DNA of 13,838 nt from JAWLFY01 sp964462125. GTDB taxonomy: Bacteria > Planctomycetota > Planctomycetia > Pirellulales > Pirellulaceae. The stretch lies in assembly GCA_964462125.1 (NCBI GenBank), contig CAYWXT010000145.1, forward strand, positions 1 through 13,838, read 5' to 3'. Under the pieces are notes generated by a model. The model saw only the letters and a list, made by a program, of their open reading frames with translations, did no database searches and was not told the origin of the DNA. Of this stretch, positions 6,112 to 13,319 are shown piece after piece; the first letter of the stretch is position 1, and each line of letters starts with the position of its first letter. A program made the position numbers and the translations under genes.

Positions 6112-7506
6112 TTATCTCTCCTCCAACGGTTCATCCAGCTCCCCAGACTCGTCGGTCGGGTCCTCCGTCTCGGTCGGGTCCTCCGTCTCGGTCGGGTCCT
6201 CCGTCTCGGTCGGGTCCTCGAGCGGAGCGAGGACAATTTCGAATTCGAGTTCCTCGCCTTGCCGGGAAACCTTGACCACTTGGGTCGATCCGAGCGGAGA
6301 ACGCTCGATGATCTCTCGCAAGCTCCGCGGGTCCCGAACACGCTCGCCGGCGAATTCGAGGATCACATCGAGAACCTGGAGCCCGGCGCGGTCCGCCGCG
6401 GAACCGTCGATGACTTGGTAAACCAACACGCCCAACCTGACCGGCAGGTTCATTTTGGCGGCGACACGCCGGTTGAGTTCCACGCTGGTCACCCCGATCG
6501 CTGCTCGGCGGACCCGCCCGAACTCCGCCAACTCCTCAGCGATCCACTTGGCTTGGTTGATCGGGATGGCGAACCCGATGCCTTGGTAGCTGCCGTTGCG
6601 GGATGCAATCGCGGTGCTGATGGCGATCACGCGGCCGTCCAAATCGATCAGAGGACCGCCGGAATTGCCCGGGTTGATCGCCGCATCGGTCTGCAGCATC
6701 CGGCTGCGGTTGATCCGCCGCAGCGTCCGGTTCTTGGCGCTGATGATCCCTGCGCTGACCGTCGCTTCCAACTTGAAGGGGCTGCCGATCGCCAACACCC
6801 AGTCACCGATTTCAAGCAGCTCGGAATCGCCCAGCTTCGCGGTCGGCAAGGCCTCGTCGTGCTCGACCCGCAGCACCGCGACATCGCTCTCGGGATCGCC
6901 ATGAACCTCGGTCGCAACCAATTCCATCTCGTCGGCCAGCTGCACGACCACCCGCCGCGCGCCGTTGACGACATGATGGTTGGTGATAATCCAGCCCTCC
7001 GGATCGGTGATCACCCCCGATCCGATGCCGGTCAGCGGGATCGGGTCACCCTCTTCGGTCGTCGCCCCGGGAGGCGCCGGCCCGGGAAGCACCGGATCCG
7101 GCTCCCCTTGGTCGCGCCGATCCCCCTCCGGCCCACTCTCCTCTGGCCGCTCCGCTTCATCCCCACGCCGCTGCGCCGGTCGCGGGTGACCTTGACCGTA
7201 GGAATAAACCGTCACCACCGACGGACTCGCCTCCTTGGCCGCCAGCTGAAACGCACGTGACAACGCTCGCGCTGCCGCCTTGATCGCCTCGACCGAGGGC
7301 TCCGCCACCGATCGGTCCGGCGCGGTGTTACCCTGCGGCGCGTCGCCCTGCTCTGCCGTGGCAGGCACTGGGCCCCCGGCAGGCAGTGGGCCCTCGGCAG
7401 GCAGCGATGCCGGGGAGGAGACCGTCAGGCAGGCTGCGATCAGGGCGAGTGGCAGCCCGAACCACGGTGGTCGAATCGACAAGGAATGAAAAGGTCGCGG
7501 CGTCAT
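6112..7506 (-). CDS. HtrA/Deg-type periplasmic serine protease with one PDZ domain
   Basis: 464 residues. HtrA proteases degrade or refold misfolded envelope proteins. Order: signal peptide (1-38, PWFGLPLALIAACLTVS core), Pro/Gly/Glu-rich linker interrupted by residues 72-104, trypsin-like S1C domain about 155-330, one PDZ domain about 335-425, acidic tail. The triad is complete: His178 in ITNHHVV, Asp208 in DPESDVAVLRV, Ser282 in GNSGGPL. Having only one PDZ makes it closer to DegS/HhoA-type enzymes than to DegP, but the cleavable-looking signal suggests a soluble protein. The last 35 residues carry TETEDP repeats (18-bp DNA repeats). The start at 7506 was chosen because it begins the signal peptide; an in-frame ATG at 7566 would add 20 residues. 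Neither start has a clear Shine-Dalgarno. It is transcribed towards the PRC gene and away from the phosphorylase gene. Confidence 0.96.
   Translation of the reverse strand: MTPRPFHSLSIRPPWFGLPLALIAACLTVSSPASLPAEGPLPAGGPVPATAEQGDAPQGNTAPDRSVAEPSVEAIKAAARALSRAFQLAAKEASPSVVTVYSYGQGHPRPAQRRGDEAERPEESGPEGDRRDQGEPDPVLPGPAPPGATTEEGDPIPLTGIGSGVITDPEGWIITNHHVVNGARRVVVQLADEMELVATEVHGDPESDVAVLRVEHDEALPTAKLGDSELLEIGDWVLAIGSPFKLEATVSAGIISAKNRTLRRINRSRMLQTDAAINPGNSGGPLIDLDGRVIAISTAIASRNGSYQGIGFAIPINQAKWIAEELAEFGRVRRAAIGVTSVELNRRVAAKMNLPVRLGVLVYQVIDGSAADRAGLQVLDVILEFAGERVRDPRSLREIIERSPLGSTQVVKVSRQGEELEFEIVLAPLEDPTETEDPTETEDPTETEDPTDESGELDEPLEER
6159..6220. repeat. 18-bp tandem repeat coding the acidic HtrA tail
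   Basis: Unit GGTCCTCCGTCTCGGTCG occurs three times exactly (6159-6176, 6177-6194, 6195-6212), followed by a partial copy. On the minus strand it encodes TETEDP repeats at the HtrA C-terminus. The copies are identical at synonymous positions, which indicates recent expansion. Confidence 0.9.
7360..7403. repeat. 18-bp imperfect tandem repeat in the HtrA N-terminal linker
   Basis: Two 18-bp units (7360-7377 and 7378-7395, two mismatches) are followed by the first bases of a third, based on GGCAGGCAGTGGGCCCTC. On the minus strand they encode the linker PAEGPL PAGGPV PA just after the signal peptide. Confidence 0.75.
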
Positions 7507-7606
7507 GCGTTTACTACGATTCAGGTGGATTGGAGCCTTGCCCGTCTCCGGGGCGATACCTTGCATAATATAGCGGTTCGCCACGGCCGCCCGACATGCG
7601 GGAAAT

Positions 7607-7698
7607 AAAGTGTCCGGTACCATTTGCGAGGGACTTGCCCTCCGGGTGCTTTGCACAAAAAGGTACCGTGCACAAAAAAGGGACAGGACACCTTTTTT
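7607..7698. repeat. Structured intergenic element with nested inverted repeats
   Basis: This element lies in the 234-base gap between htrA and the phosphorylase gene. GTGTCC-GGTACC (7610-7621) is mirrored by GGTACC (7662-7667) and GGACAC (7686-7691). Inside is a hairpin GAGGG-acttg-CCCTC (7628-7642). TGCACAAAAA occurs twice (7652-7661 and 7670-7679), and the element ends in six T. I associate GGGACAGGACACC followed by a T-run with dispersed intergenic repeats in planctomycete genomes, but that is from memory. It could be a REP-like repeat, a remnant of a small inverted-repeat element, or a terminator. Confidence 0.55.
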
Positions 7699-7740
7699 CC
7701 GCTCATTCCCAAGTCCTTGCACACCGCACTCGACGATTCG

Positions 7741-9462
7741 ATGCTCACCGCCAACCTGCTCGCCAAGAAACGTGACGGTCATGAATTGGCAGATGATGAG
7801 ATCCGGTTCCTGATCGAGGGTTTTTGCCGCGGAGAGGTCACCGACGACCAGATGGCAGCGTTGGCGATGGCGGTCTGCATTCGAGGCATGCGGCCCGAGG
7901 AGGTGACGGCGCTCACCCAAGCGATGCTCGCCAGCGGCGAGCGGCTGCCGCGGGTCAGCGATCGGCCGCGGATCGACAAGCACAGCACCGGCGGCTTGGG
8001 GGACAAGGTGTCGTTGGTTCTCGCGCCCTTGCTCGCCGCCTGTGGCGCGGAGGTGCCGATGGTCAGCGGCCGCGGGCTCGGTCGCACCGGTGGGACGCTG
8101 GATAAGCTGGAATCGATTCCCGGATTTCGCTGCGACCTGACGCTTGAGGAATCATCCGCCGCCCTGCGGGAGGCCGGCGCCTTGATTGTCGGGGCGAGCG
8201 AGCAGATCGCGCCGGCCGACCGCCGCCTGTATGCGATTCGCGATGTGACCGGGACGGTGGAGTCGATCCCGCTGATCACCGCCAGTATCCTCAGCAAGAA
8301 GCTCGCGGCAAGCCTCGACGCCCTCGTGATGGATGTCAAAGTCGGCTCGGCAGCCTTCATGAAGACGATGTCGCAAGCCCGTGAGTTGGCGGAGTCGCTG
8401 ACCGGTGTCGGTGACCAAGCCGGCTTGCCGACGATCGCCTTGGTCACCGATATGGATCAGCCGCTCGGCCAGGCGGTGGGCAATGCGATCGAGGTCAATG
8501 AGGCGGTGGACGTGTTGCGGAACGAGGGACCGGGCGAGGTCCGTGAACTCTGTGTCGCGCTGGCCGCCGAGTTGCTTCACCGCGTCGAACTGGCCGACTC
8601 GATCGAACAGGCCCGGCGTCAAGCCGATCAAACGCTCCGGTCGGGCGAGGCGATGGAATGCTTTGAACGGATGGTCCATGTCCAGGGCGGAAAACTCGCC
8701 GGCCGTCTTCCCCTGGCACCGCCGACCGAAATCGCCAGCGACGGTGAAGGGTATGTCGCATCGTTTGACTGTGGAGTCATCGCCGACGCGGTGATTTCGG
8801 CCGGTGGAGGACGCCGGCGGGCCGGGGAGCCGATCGACCCCAGCGTCGGAATTTGCGCCCACGTTCGTATCGGCGACCGCGTTGAACTCGGCCAACCGCT
8901 GCTGACGTTCCATCATCACGATTCCGAATCGAGCGAGTATTTGGACGGCTTGTCCAAGGCGGTTCGACTTTCACCGCATCCGGTCGATCCCAGGCCAGTG
9001 ATCCTGCAGCGTTTTCCCCCGGCATTGCGGGGGAGAGAGGGCATTCCGAGAGCCCCCGAGACCCTTCGCTCACTCGAACGACTGGTCCGGTCGGCATTCG
9101 CCGCCCGCGACCGGGCGTACGTCCCGCACAGCCAGTTTCGGGTCGGCGCCGCCCTGTTGCTTGACGATGACCAATTGGTGACCGGGTGCAATGTGGAAAA
9201 TGCCAGCTTCTCCTTGACGATCTGCGCCGAGCGGGTTGCGGCGGCCGCGGCCGTTGCCGGCGGCTATCGCTCCTGGCGGGCGCTCGCGATCGCCAGTGTC
9301 GGCGGGGTGATGCCGTGCGGGGCCTGCCGCCAATTCCTTGCCGAGTTCGGCGAGACAGAAATCATTGGCGTCGATGTGACCGACGGCTCTCGCCGACACC
9401 GCTGGTTGTCCGAATTGTTGCCCGATGCTTTCAGCGCCTCCGATCTGCCTGGGGCTGAGTGA
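7741..9462 (+). CDS. Bifunctional pyrimidine-nucleoside phosphorylase / cytidine deaminase fusion
   Basis: 573 residues, two complete enzymes in one chain. Residues 1 to about 420 are a DeoA/Pdp-type phosphorylase, which splits thymidine or (deoxy)uridine with phosphate into base and (deoxy)ribose-1-phosphate. Visible: KHSTGGLGDK (80-89), the family signature SGRGLGRTGGTLDKLE (109-124), YAIRDVTGTVESIPLITAS with Arg167 and Ser182, then SKK with Lys186. Residues about 440-560 are a homotetramer-type cytidine deaminase: FRVGAALL, CNVENASF, CAER (zinc ligand Cys495, catalytic Glu497) and PCGACRQ (Cys526, Cys529). Deaminase product feeds the phosphorylase, so the fusion joins consecutive cytosolic salvage steps. 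The ATG at 7741 matches the family N-terminus (LLAKKRDGHEL); no Shine-Dalgarno is seen. Arg115 replaces the His of the GHTGGT motif. Thymidine versus broad specificity cannot be decided. Confidence 0.95.
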   Translation: MLTANLLAKKRDGHELADDEIRFLIEGFCRGEVTDDQMAALAMAVCIRGMRPEEVTALTQAMLASGERLPRVSDRPRIDKHSTGGLGDKVSLVLAPLLAACGAEVPMVSGRGLGRTGGTLDKLESIPGFRCDLTLEESSAALREAGALIVGASEQIAPADRRLYAIRDVTGTVESIPLITASILSKKLAASLDALVMDVKVGSAAFMKTMSQARELAESLTGVGDQAGLPTIALVTDMDQPLGQAVGNAIEVNEAVDVLRNEGPGEVRELCVALAAELLHRVELADSIEQARRQADQTLRSGEAMECFERMVHVQGGKLAGRLPLAPPTEIASDGEGYVASFDCGVIADAVISAGGGRRRAGEPIDPSVGICAHVRIGDRVELGQPLLTFHHHDSESSEYLDGLSKAVRLSPHPVDPRPVILQRFPPALRGREGIPRAPETLRSLERLVRSAFAARDRAYVPHSQFRVGAALLLDDDQLVTGCNVENASFSLTICAERVAAAAAVAGGYRSWRALAIASVGGVMPCGACRQFLAEFGETEIIGVDVTDGSRRHRWLSELLPDAFSASDLPGAE

Positions 9463-9525
9463 ATATGTCGCTACTTTGCCTCGCGTCATCCAGTCCTGCT
9501 AGACTGGGCTCTGTCCGACATCCCC

Positions 9526-9586
9526 TGAGCCGACGGCGCTAGCCGCGGGCCCCTCTGGTTCAATGAGCCGACGGCCCTCGCCGCGG
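9526..9586. repeat. Pair of REP-like palindromic units
   Basis: Two copies of TGAGCCGACGGCnnnnGCCGCGG start at 9526 and 9564, 38 bases apart. The arms are identical and only the four-base centre differs (GCTA versus CCTC). Each can fold with CGGC pairing to GCCG, and CCG to CGG outside an A-C mismatch. They occupy the 194-base gap between the fusion enzyme and the Gfo/Idh/MocA gene, which also carries the promoter region of the latter. They could be a terminator, an mRNA stabiliser or dispersed REP units. Confidence 0.65.
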
Positions 9587-9656
9587 TCTCCCCCGGGTTT
9601 CATGACCGTTCCATTGATTTTCGTTTTCCACCACCGATCTGAGTGCAGGTCCAGCC

Positions 9657-10946
9657 ATGACGATTCGCCTCTCGCGGCGTGACGCCGTTCGAACCACCCT
9701 TGCCGCCGCTGCCGCCGGTTATCACTTGGGGCTACCCGTCAAGGCCCATGCGTCGGACAGCCCCAACGAGCGGCTGGATCTTGCCTGCATCGGTGTCGGT
9801 GGGCGTGGCGCGGCCAACGTGTCGGGTTTGAAGAGTCAAAACCTTGTCGCCATGGTCGACGTCGACGAGGACCGTGCTGGCAAAGTGTTCGCCCAGCACG
9901 CCAAGGCGAGCCGTTTCGCCGACTATCGGAAGATGTTCGATGAACTCGGCAGCGAGTTGGACGGGGTCGTGATCAGTACCCCCGATCACACGCATTTCCA
10001 TCCGGCGTACGCCGCGATGCAGCTCGGGTTGCACGTTTATCTCGAGAAACCGTTGGCCCACAACGTTTGGGAGACCCGGACCTTGACGGAACTCGCCCGG
10101 CAAAAAGGGTTGGCAACGCAGCTCGGGGCTCAGCGGCACGCGATGCCGAACATGCACCGCGTGGTGGAGTTGATTCAATCGGGGGCGATCGGCACGGTCA
10201 CCGAGGTGCACAGCTGGATCGGCGGTAATCGCGGGATGCCGGAGATTCCGAGCGATCGTCCGCCGGTTCCAGAGCACCTGGATTACGACCTCTGGGTCGG
10301 CCCCGCCAAGCATCGACCCTACGATCCATCGTTTTGCCCCTACGGTTGGCGGTTTTGGTGGGACTATGGCACGGGAGAAACCGGCAATTGGGGATGCCAC
10401 ATATTGGACATTCCCTTTTGGTCGCTCGGGCTGCAGTACCCGACGCGCGTCGACGCCTCGGGGCCCGAGGTCGATCCCGAGCGTTCGCCCAAGTCGATGC
10501 AAGTGACCTATCAATTTCCCGCCAGCGATTCCCGCGGGCCGGTGGAGTTGCATTGGTACCACGGCAAGCCTGATATTTTGGACCAGCTTGGTCTGGAAGA
10601 TCGGGGCAACAACACGCTGTTCATCGGAGGCGAGGGAATGCTGCTGTGTGGCTTTGGCCAACACCAACTTTTGCCCGAGGCCGATTTCGCCGATTTCGAA
10701 CCTCCCGAACGCTTCATCCCCGACTCCCCCGGGTTCCATCGCGAATGGATCGACGCGTGCAAGGGAGGTCCGGCGGCGACCTGCCACTTCGACTATTCCG
10801 GGCCGCTTGCCGAAACTGTCTTGCTCGGAAACGTCGCCTATCGCGCCGGCGGATTCGATTGGGATTCCGATGGGCTGAAGACGAAGGAGAACGAGCAAGC
10901 CCAATCGCTGATTCGAGAAGCCTACCGCCAGGGTTGGGAAATCTAG
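9657..10946 (+). CDS. Tat-exported Gfo/Idh/MocA family oxidoreductase
   Basis: 429 residues. The N-terminus MTIRLSRRDAVRTTLAAAAA is a twin-arginine signal (Arg7, Arg8), so the protein is probably exported folded with its dinucleotide cofactor. The Rossmann domain begins LACIGVGGRGAANV (about 42-55), followed by VAMVDVD, the conserved DHTHFHPA and the EKPLAHN motif (Glu130, Lys131, Pro132), which forms part of the active-site and nicotinamide region. The C-terminal beta-sheet domain contains a Trp-rich stretch (YGWRFWWDYGTGETGNWGCH) with a likely catalytic-type His. The family oxidises or reduces sugars and polyols; exported members are very numerous in planctomycetes and their substrates are mostly unknown, and this one cannot be assigned. 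AGG lies 9 bases before the ATG. It is monocistronic in appearance and convergent with the acetyltransferase gene 73 bases downstream. Confidence 0.95.
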   Translation: MTIRLSRRDAVRTTLAAAAAGYHLGLPVKAHASDSPNERLDLACIGVGGRGAANVSGLKSQNLVAMVDVDEDRAGKVFAQHAKASRFADYRKMFDELGSELDGVVISTPDHTHFHPAYAAMQLGLHVYLEKPLAHNVWETRTLTELARQKGLATQLGAQRHAMPNMHRVVELIQSGAIGTVTEVHSWIGGNRGMPEIPSDRPPVPEHLDYDLWVGPAKHRPYDPSFCPYGWRFWWDYGTGETGNWGCHILDIPFWSLGLQYPTRVDASGPEVDPERSPKSMQVTYQFPASDSRGPVELHWYHGKPDILDQLGLEDRGNNTLFIGGEGMLLCGFGQHQLLPEADFADFEPPERFIPDSPGFHREWIDACKGGPAATCHFDYSGPLAETVLLGNVAYRAGGFDWDSDGLKTKENEQAQSLIREAYRQGWEI

Positions 10947-11019
10947 AATCCGGAATGTTACCCGCCCAGCGGCTCCATCTCTGTTCCCTTCGATGAACTC
11001 CGTTCCGGAGCGGGAATGC

Positions 11020-11958
11020 CTAGCCCATTTCCGGACCGGCAATCGCCCATTGCCATTCAGGCTTGTCGAGGATGGGGGTTCGTCCGGTCCACATCCGCAC
11101 CAGCGGACGCTGGCGGGTAAACCCAAGTTCGCTCGCCAATTGCTCGGCCGGCTGGTTGTCGACTGGGAGATCCCAATAAACGCAATTCCTCGGCGCGACT
11201 CCCGCTCCCGAAGCGCTGCCGGGGGACGACTCGGCGGGTCCAGAGTCGTCTCGAAGGAGCGTATTGACCAGCTGCCGACCTGTTTCGGTGTCCGCGGCAA
11301 CGACCGGTCCGAGGTAACTCGCCTCCGCCCCATCGCGAAGCATCCCGAAGCCTTGAGCCTCGTGATACGGTTGACCGTGGACGATCATCGTCCGCCGGCT
11401 GTCCACAGCGAGCCGTTGCAGCAGCGGCCCACGGTCGACACCGAAGGCTGAACGATCGATGCGCGACCAGAGGGCTCGCTGAGCGGGGTCGATGGAATGC
11501 ACCGCAGCATGGCTGGGACGCGCAGCATGGCTGGGACGGGGCCGGCCGGAAAGCGTCCGACCTTTCCAGCGACACAGTTCCCATTGGTGCTGAAATCCAA
11601 GTTTCGCGTAGACCGGTTCGCCCGCGGGCGTGGCGTCCAACTTGACGCAGGCGACCTGGCGCTCGTCCAAGAGGTAATCGAGGCAGCGGCGAATCAGGGC
11701 GGTTGCCAGGCCTCGCCGCCGGTAGTCCGGGTGCACCAGGACCATTCCGATCCAGGCCAAGCGATTGTCGAAGATGGTCGTGGTCGCGGTTCCGGCCGGC
11801 ACGCCCTCGCACTCGATCAGGAAGCATCCGTTCGGCTCCAGCGCCAGCAGGCGCTGCCAGTCGGCATCGGTCTGGTTCCAACCGGCGAGGCGGCGGATCT
11901 CTTGGGCCACCGGCAGGTCTTCCGGCTGCAGCGGTCGAATCGGGTGGCGTATCATCAT
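11020..11958 (-). CDS. Two-domain GNAT family N-acetyltransferase
   Basis: 312 residues. Domain 1 (about 3-135) is a GNAT fold: strand WIGMVLVHPDYRRRGLATAL holds motif A with the acetyl-CoA pyrophosphate-binding RRRGLA (80-85), and LDATPAGEPVYAKLGF (108-122) is motif B. A linker with a duplicated RPSHAA (141-152) leads to domain 2 (about 155-290), which resembles the YitH/HolE-type second GNAT-like domain: AFGVDRGPLLQRL, ASYLGPVVAAD and, near the end, LGFTRQRPLVRMWTG. Such proteins acetylate small amines or protein N-termini; no substrate can be named. The ATG at 11958 was chosen over a TTG at 11991; GAGGA lies 12 bases upstream of it, which is rather far. It diverges from the M50 protease gene, leaving 79 bases for both promoters. 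Confidence 0.9.
   Translation of the reverse strand: MMIRHPIRPLQPEDLPVAQEIRRLAGWNQTDADWQRLLALEPNGCFLIECEGVPAGTATTTIFDNRLAWIGMVLVHPDYRRRGLATALIRRCLDYLLDERQVACVKLDATPAGEPVYAKLGFQHQWELCRWKGRTLSGRPRPSHAARPSHAAVHSIDPAQRALWSRIDRSAFGVDRGPLLQRLAVDSRRTMIVHGQPYHEAQGFGMLRDGAEASYLGPVVAADTETGRQLVNTLLRDDSGPAESSPGSASGAGVAPRNCVYWDLPVDNQPAEQLASELGFTRQRPLVRMWTGRTPILDKPEWQWAIAGPEMG
11503..11538. repeat. 18-bp perfect tandem duplication in the acetyltransferase linker
   Basis: Unit CGCAGCATGGCTGGGACG occurs twice without mismatch (11503-11520, 11521-11538). On the minus strand it encodes RPSHAA-type repeats between the two GNAT domains, a place where added length should be tolerated. Confidence 0.88.
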
Positions 11959-12037
11959 GTTTTCCAGCGATCCTCGGCACAGGACTTGCAACTGTGGCGA
12001 AATTCAGCTGTTTTGCACCCCACAAGTCTTGGATTTC

Positions 12038-13228
12038 ATGTTCACCCGGCGATTCAAACTGTTCACCCTGCTCGGCTTCGACGTTCACATCGACTTGAGT
12101 TGGTTTCTGATTGCGATCTTGATTACCTGGTCATTGGCGACGTCACTCTTTCCAGCGTTTTATCCGGACTTGGAGACCACCACCTACTGGTGGATGGGGG
12201 TTGCCGGAGCGCTCGGGTTATTCGCATCGATCGTGCTGCATGAGCTTGGCCATTCGGTGGTGGCGCGCGGATTTGGGGTCGAGATGAAGGGCATCACGCT
12301 GTTCATCTTTGGTGGCGTGGCGGAGATGAGCAGCGAGCCGCCGAGTGCGAAGGCGGAGTTTTGGGTGGCGATCGCCGGTCCGATCGTGAGCGTCATCGTC
12401 GCAGCGGTCTGTTACGGCATGAGTGTCGCTGGGGTGGCCATGGCGGGGCCCCTGCCGGTGACCGCGGTGCTATGGTACCTCGGGTTGATCAATGCCGTCG
12501 TCGTCGTATTCAACCTGATTCCAGCTTTCCCACTCGATGGCGGCCGGGTGCTGCGGTCGATCTTGTGGGCGGCCCAGGGGAGTCTGCGGCGGGCGACGCG
12601 AGTCACGTCGGCGATCGGCTCTGGCTTCGGTCTGTTTCTGATCCTGTTCGGGATCCTGAGCATCGTTGGGGGCAACTTCATCGGCGGGATGTGGCAGTGC
12701 TTGATCGGGATGTTTTTGCGCGGTGCGGCTCAGATGTCCTACCAGCAGGTCTTGGTTCGCCGCGCCCTGGAAGGGGAACCGGTGGCTCGTTTGATGCAGC
12801 AGGATCTTCACACGGTTTCGCCTGACATGTCGATCCATGATTTTGTCGAAGGTTTCATCTATCGGCATCATCACAAGCTGTACCCGGTCGTCGACCACGG
12901 CCAGCTCCGGGGGTGTGTCACAATCCGGGGGGTCAAGGAGATTGACCGCGACGAGTGGTCACGGCGGACGATCAGCGACGTCACTGAGGCGTGTGGGGAG
13001 AACAACACCATCCAACCGACCACCGACGCCATCGACGCCTTGTCGAAGATGAGCCAGGACGGAAATTCGCGGATGATGGTGGTTGAAGACGGTCAATTGC
13101 GGGGGATCGTCACCCTCAAAGACCTGATGAACTTCATTGCCCTGAAGATGGAGCTCGAAGGTGATGACGGACCGGCGACGCTCACCTCCGCCGGCCCCGA
13201 TCCTCGCCAAGCGGTACCGGGGCAATGA
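12038..13228 (+). CDS. M50 family site-2-type membrane metalloprotease with CBS domain pair
   Basis: 396 residues. A zinc-dependent intramembrane protease: HELGH at 68-72 (zinc ligands His68 and His72, catalytic Glu69) sits in a transmembrane helix, and the third ligand is Asp167 in NLIPAFPLDGGR. About five to six hydrophobic segments cover residues 15-230. The C-terminal part (about 248-370) contains two CBS motifs, LHTVSPDMSIHDFVEGFIYR and TIQPTTDAIDALSKM, each ending in a ...VVxxGQLRG(C/I)VT pattern; such a Bateman module usually binds adenine nucleotides and could control proteolysis. This is the SpoIVFB-like, PDZ-less architecture. The usual role is cleavage of membrane-bound anti-sigma factors or other transmembrane substrates; none is visible nearby. 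The ATG at 12038 is chosen because MFTRRFKLFTLLGFDVHIDL matches the family start; upstream in-frame sequence overlaps the divergent gene. Confidence 0.95.
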   Translation: MFTRRFKLFTLLGFDVHIDLSWFLIAILITWSLATSLFPAFYPDLETTTYWWMGVAGALGLFASIVLHELGHSVVARGFGVEMKGITLFIFGGVAEMSSEPPSAKAEFWVAIAGPIVSVIVAAVCYGMSVAGVAMAGPLPVTAVLWYLGLINAVVVVFNLIPAFPLDGGRVLRSILWAAQGSLRRATRVTSAIGSGFGLFLILFGILSIVGGNFIGGMWQCLIGMFLRGAAQMSYQQVLVRRALEGEPVARLMQQDLHTVSPDMSIHDFVEGFIYRHHHKLYPVVDHGQLRGCVTIRGVKEIDRDEWSRRTISDVTEACGENNTIQPTTDAIDALSKMSQDGNSRMMVVEDGQLRGIVTLKDLMNFIALKMELEGDDGPATLTSAGPDPRQAVPGQ

Positions 13229-13282
13229 CGGTTCGGCGGGTTCAACAGCGGGACCTGTCGACAGCGGCGCGTCGATGCCGAC

Positions 13283-13312
13283 TTCATGCTCGGTAACAAA
13301 TTGCGCTACAAT
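13283..13312 (+). promoter_or_regulatory. Possible promoter for the kinase gene, placed for a leaderless mRNA
   Basis: TACAAT (13307-13312) resembles a sigma-70 -10 box. Only seven bases separate it from the kinase ATG, so transcription would begin at or next to the start codon. A weak TTCATG at 13283-13288 is the best -35 candidate, 18 bases away. There is no Shine-Dalgarno before this ATG, which fits leaderless translation. This is pattern matching only. Confidence 0.3.
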
Positions 13313-13319
13313 ACGGCTC

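Noticed and set aside
6067..7260. 397-codon plus-strand open frame
   Set aside because: It lies antisense to htrA, whose catalytic triad and PDZ are clear. Its long openness reflects high GC in the opposite strand, and its product is rich in Arg, Asp and Pro without any motif.
10947..11019. Terminator between the oxidoreductase and acetyltransferase genes
   Set aside because: Only a short CCGGAA/TTCCGG complementarity is seen, with no stable stem or T-run.
9732..11333. 533-codon minus-strand open frame
   Set aside because: It is antisense to nearly the whole Gfo/Idh/MocA gene and overlaps the acetyltransferase gene in another frame; its sequence shows no domain.
11057..12088. 343-codon minus-strand open frame
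   Set aside because: It is a shifted-frame shadow of the GNAT acetyltransferase, with Arg/Pro-rich, low-complexity translation.
13255..13264. Perfect 10-bp palindrome CTGTCGACAG before the kinase gene
   Set aside because: It is short enough to arise by chance in GC-rich DNA and has no second copy nearby, so I do not call it an operator.
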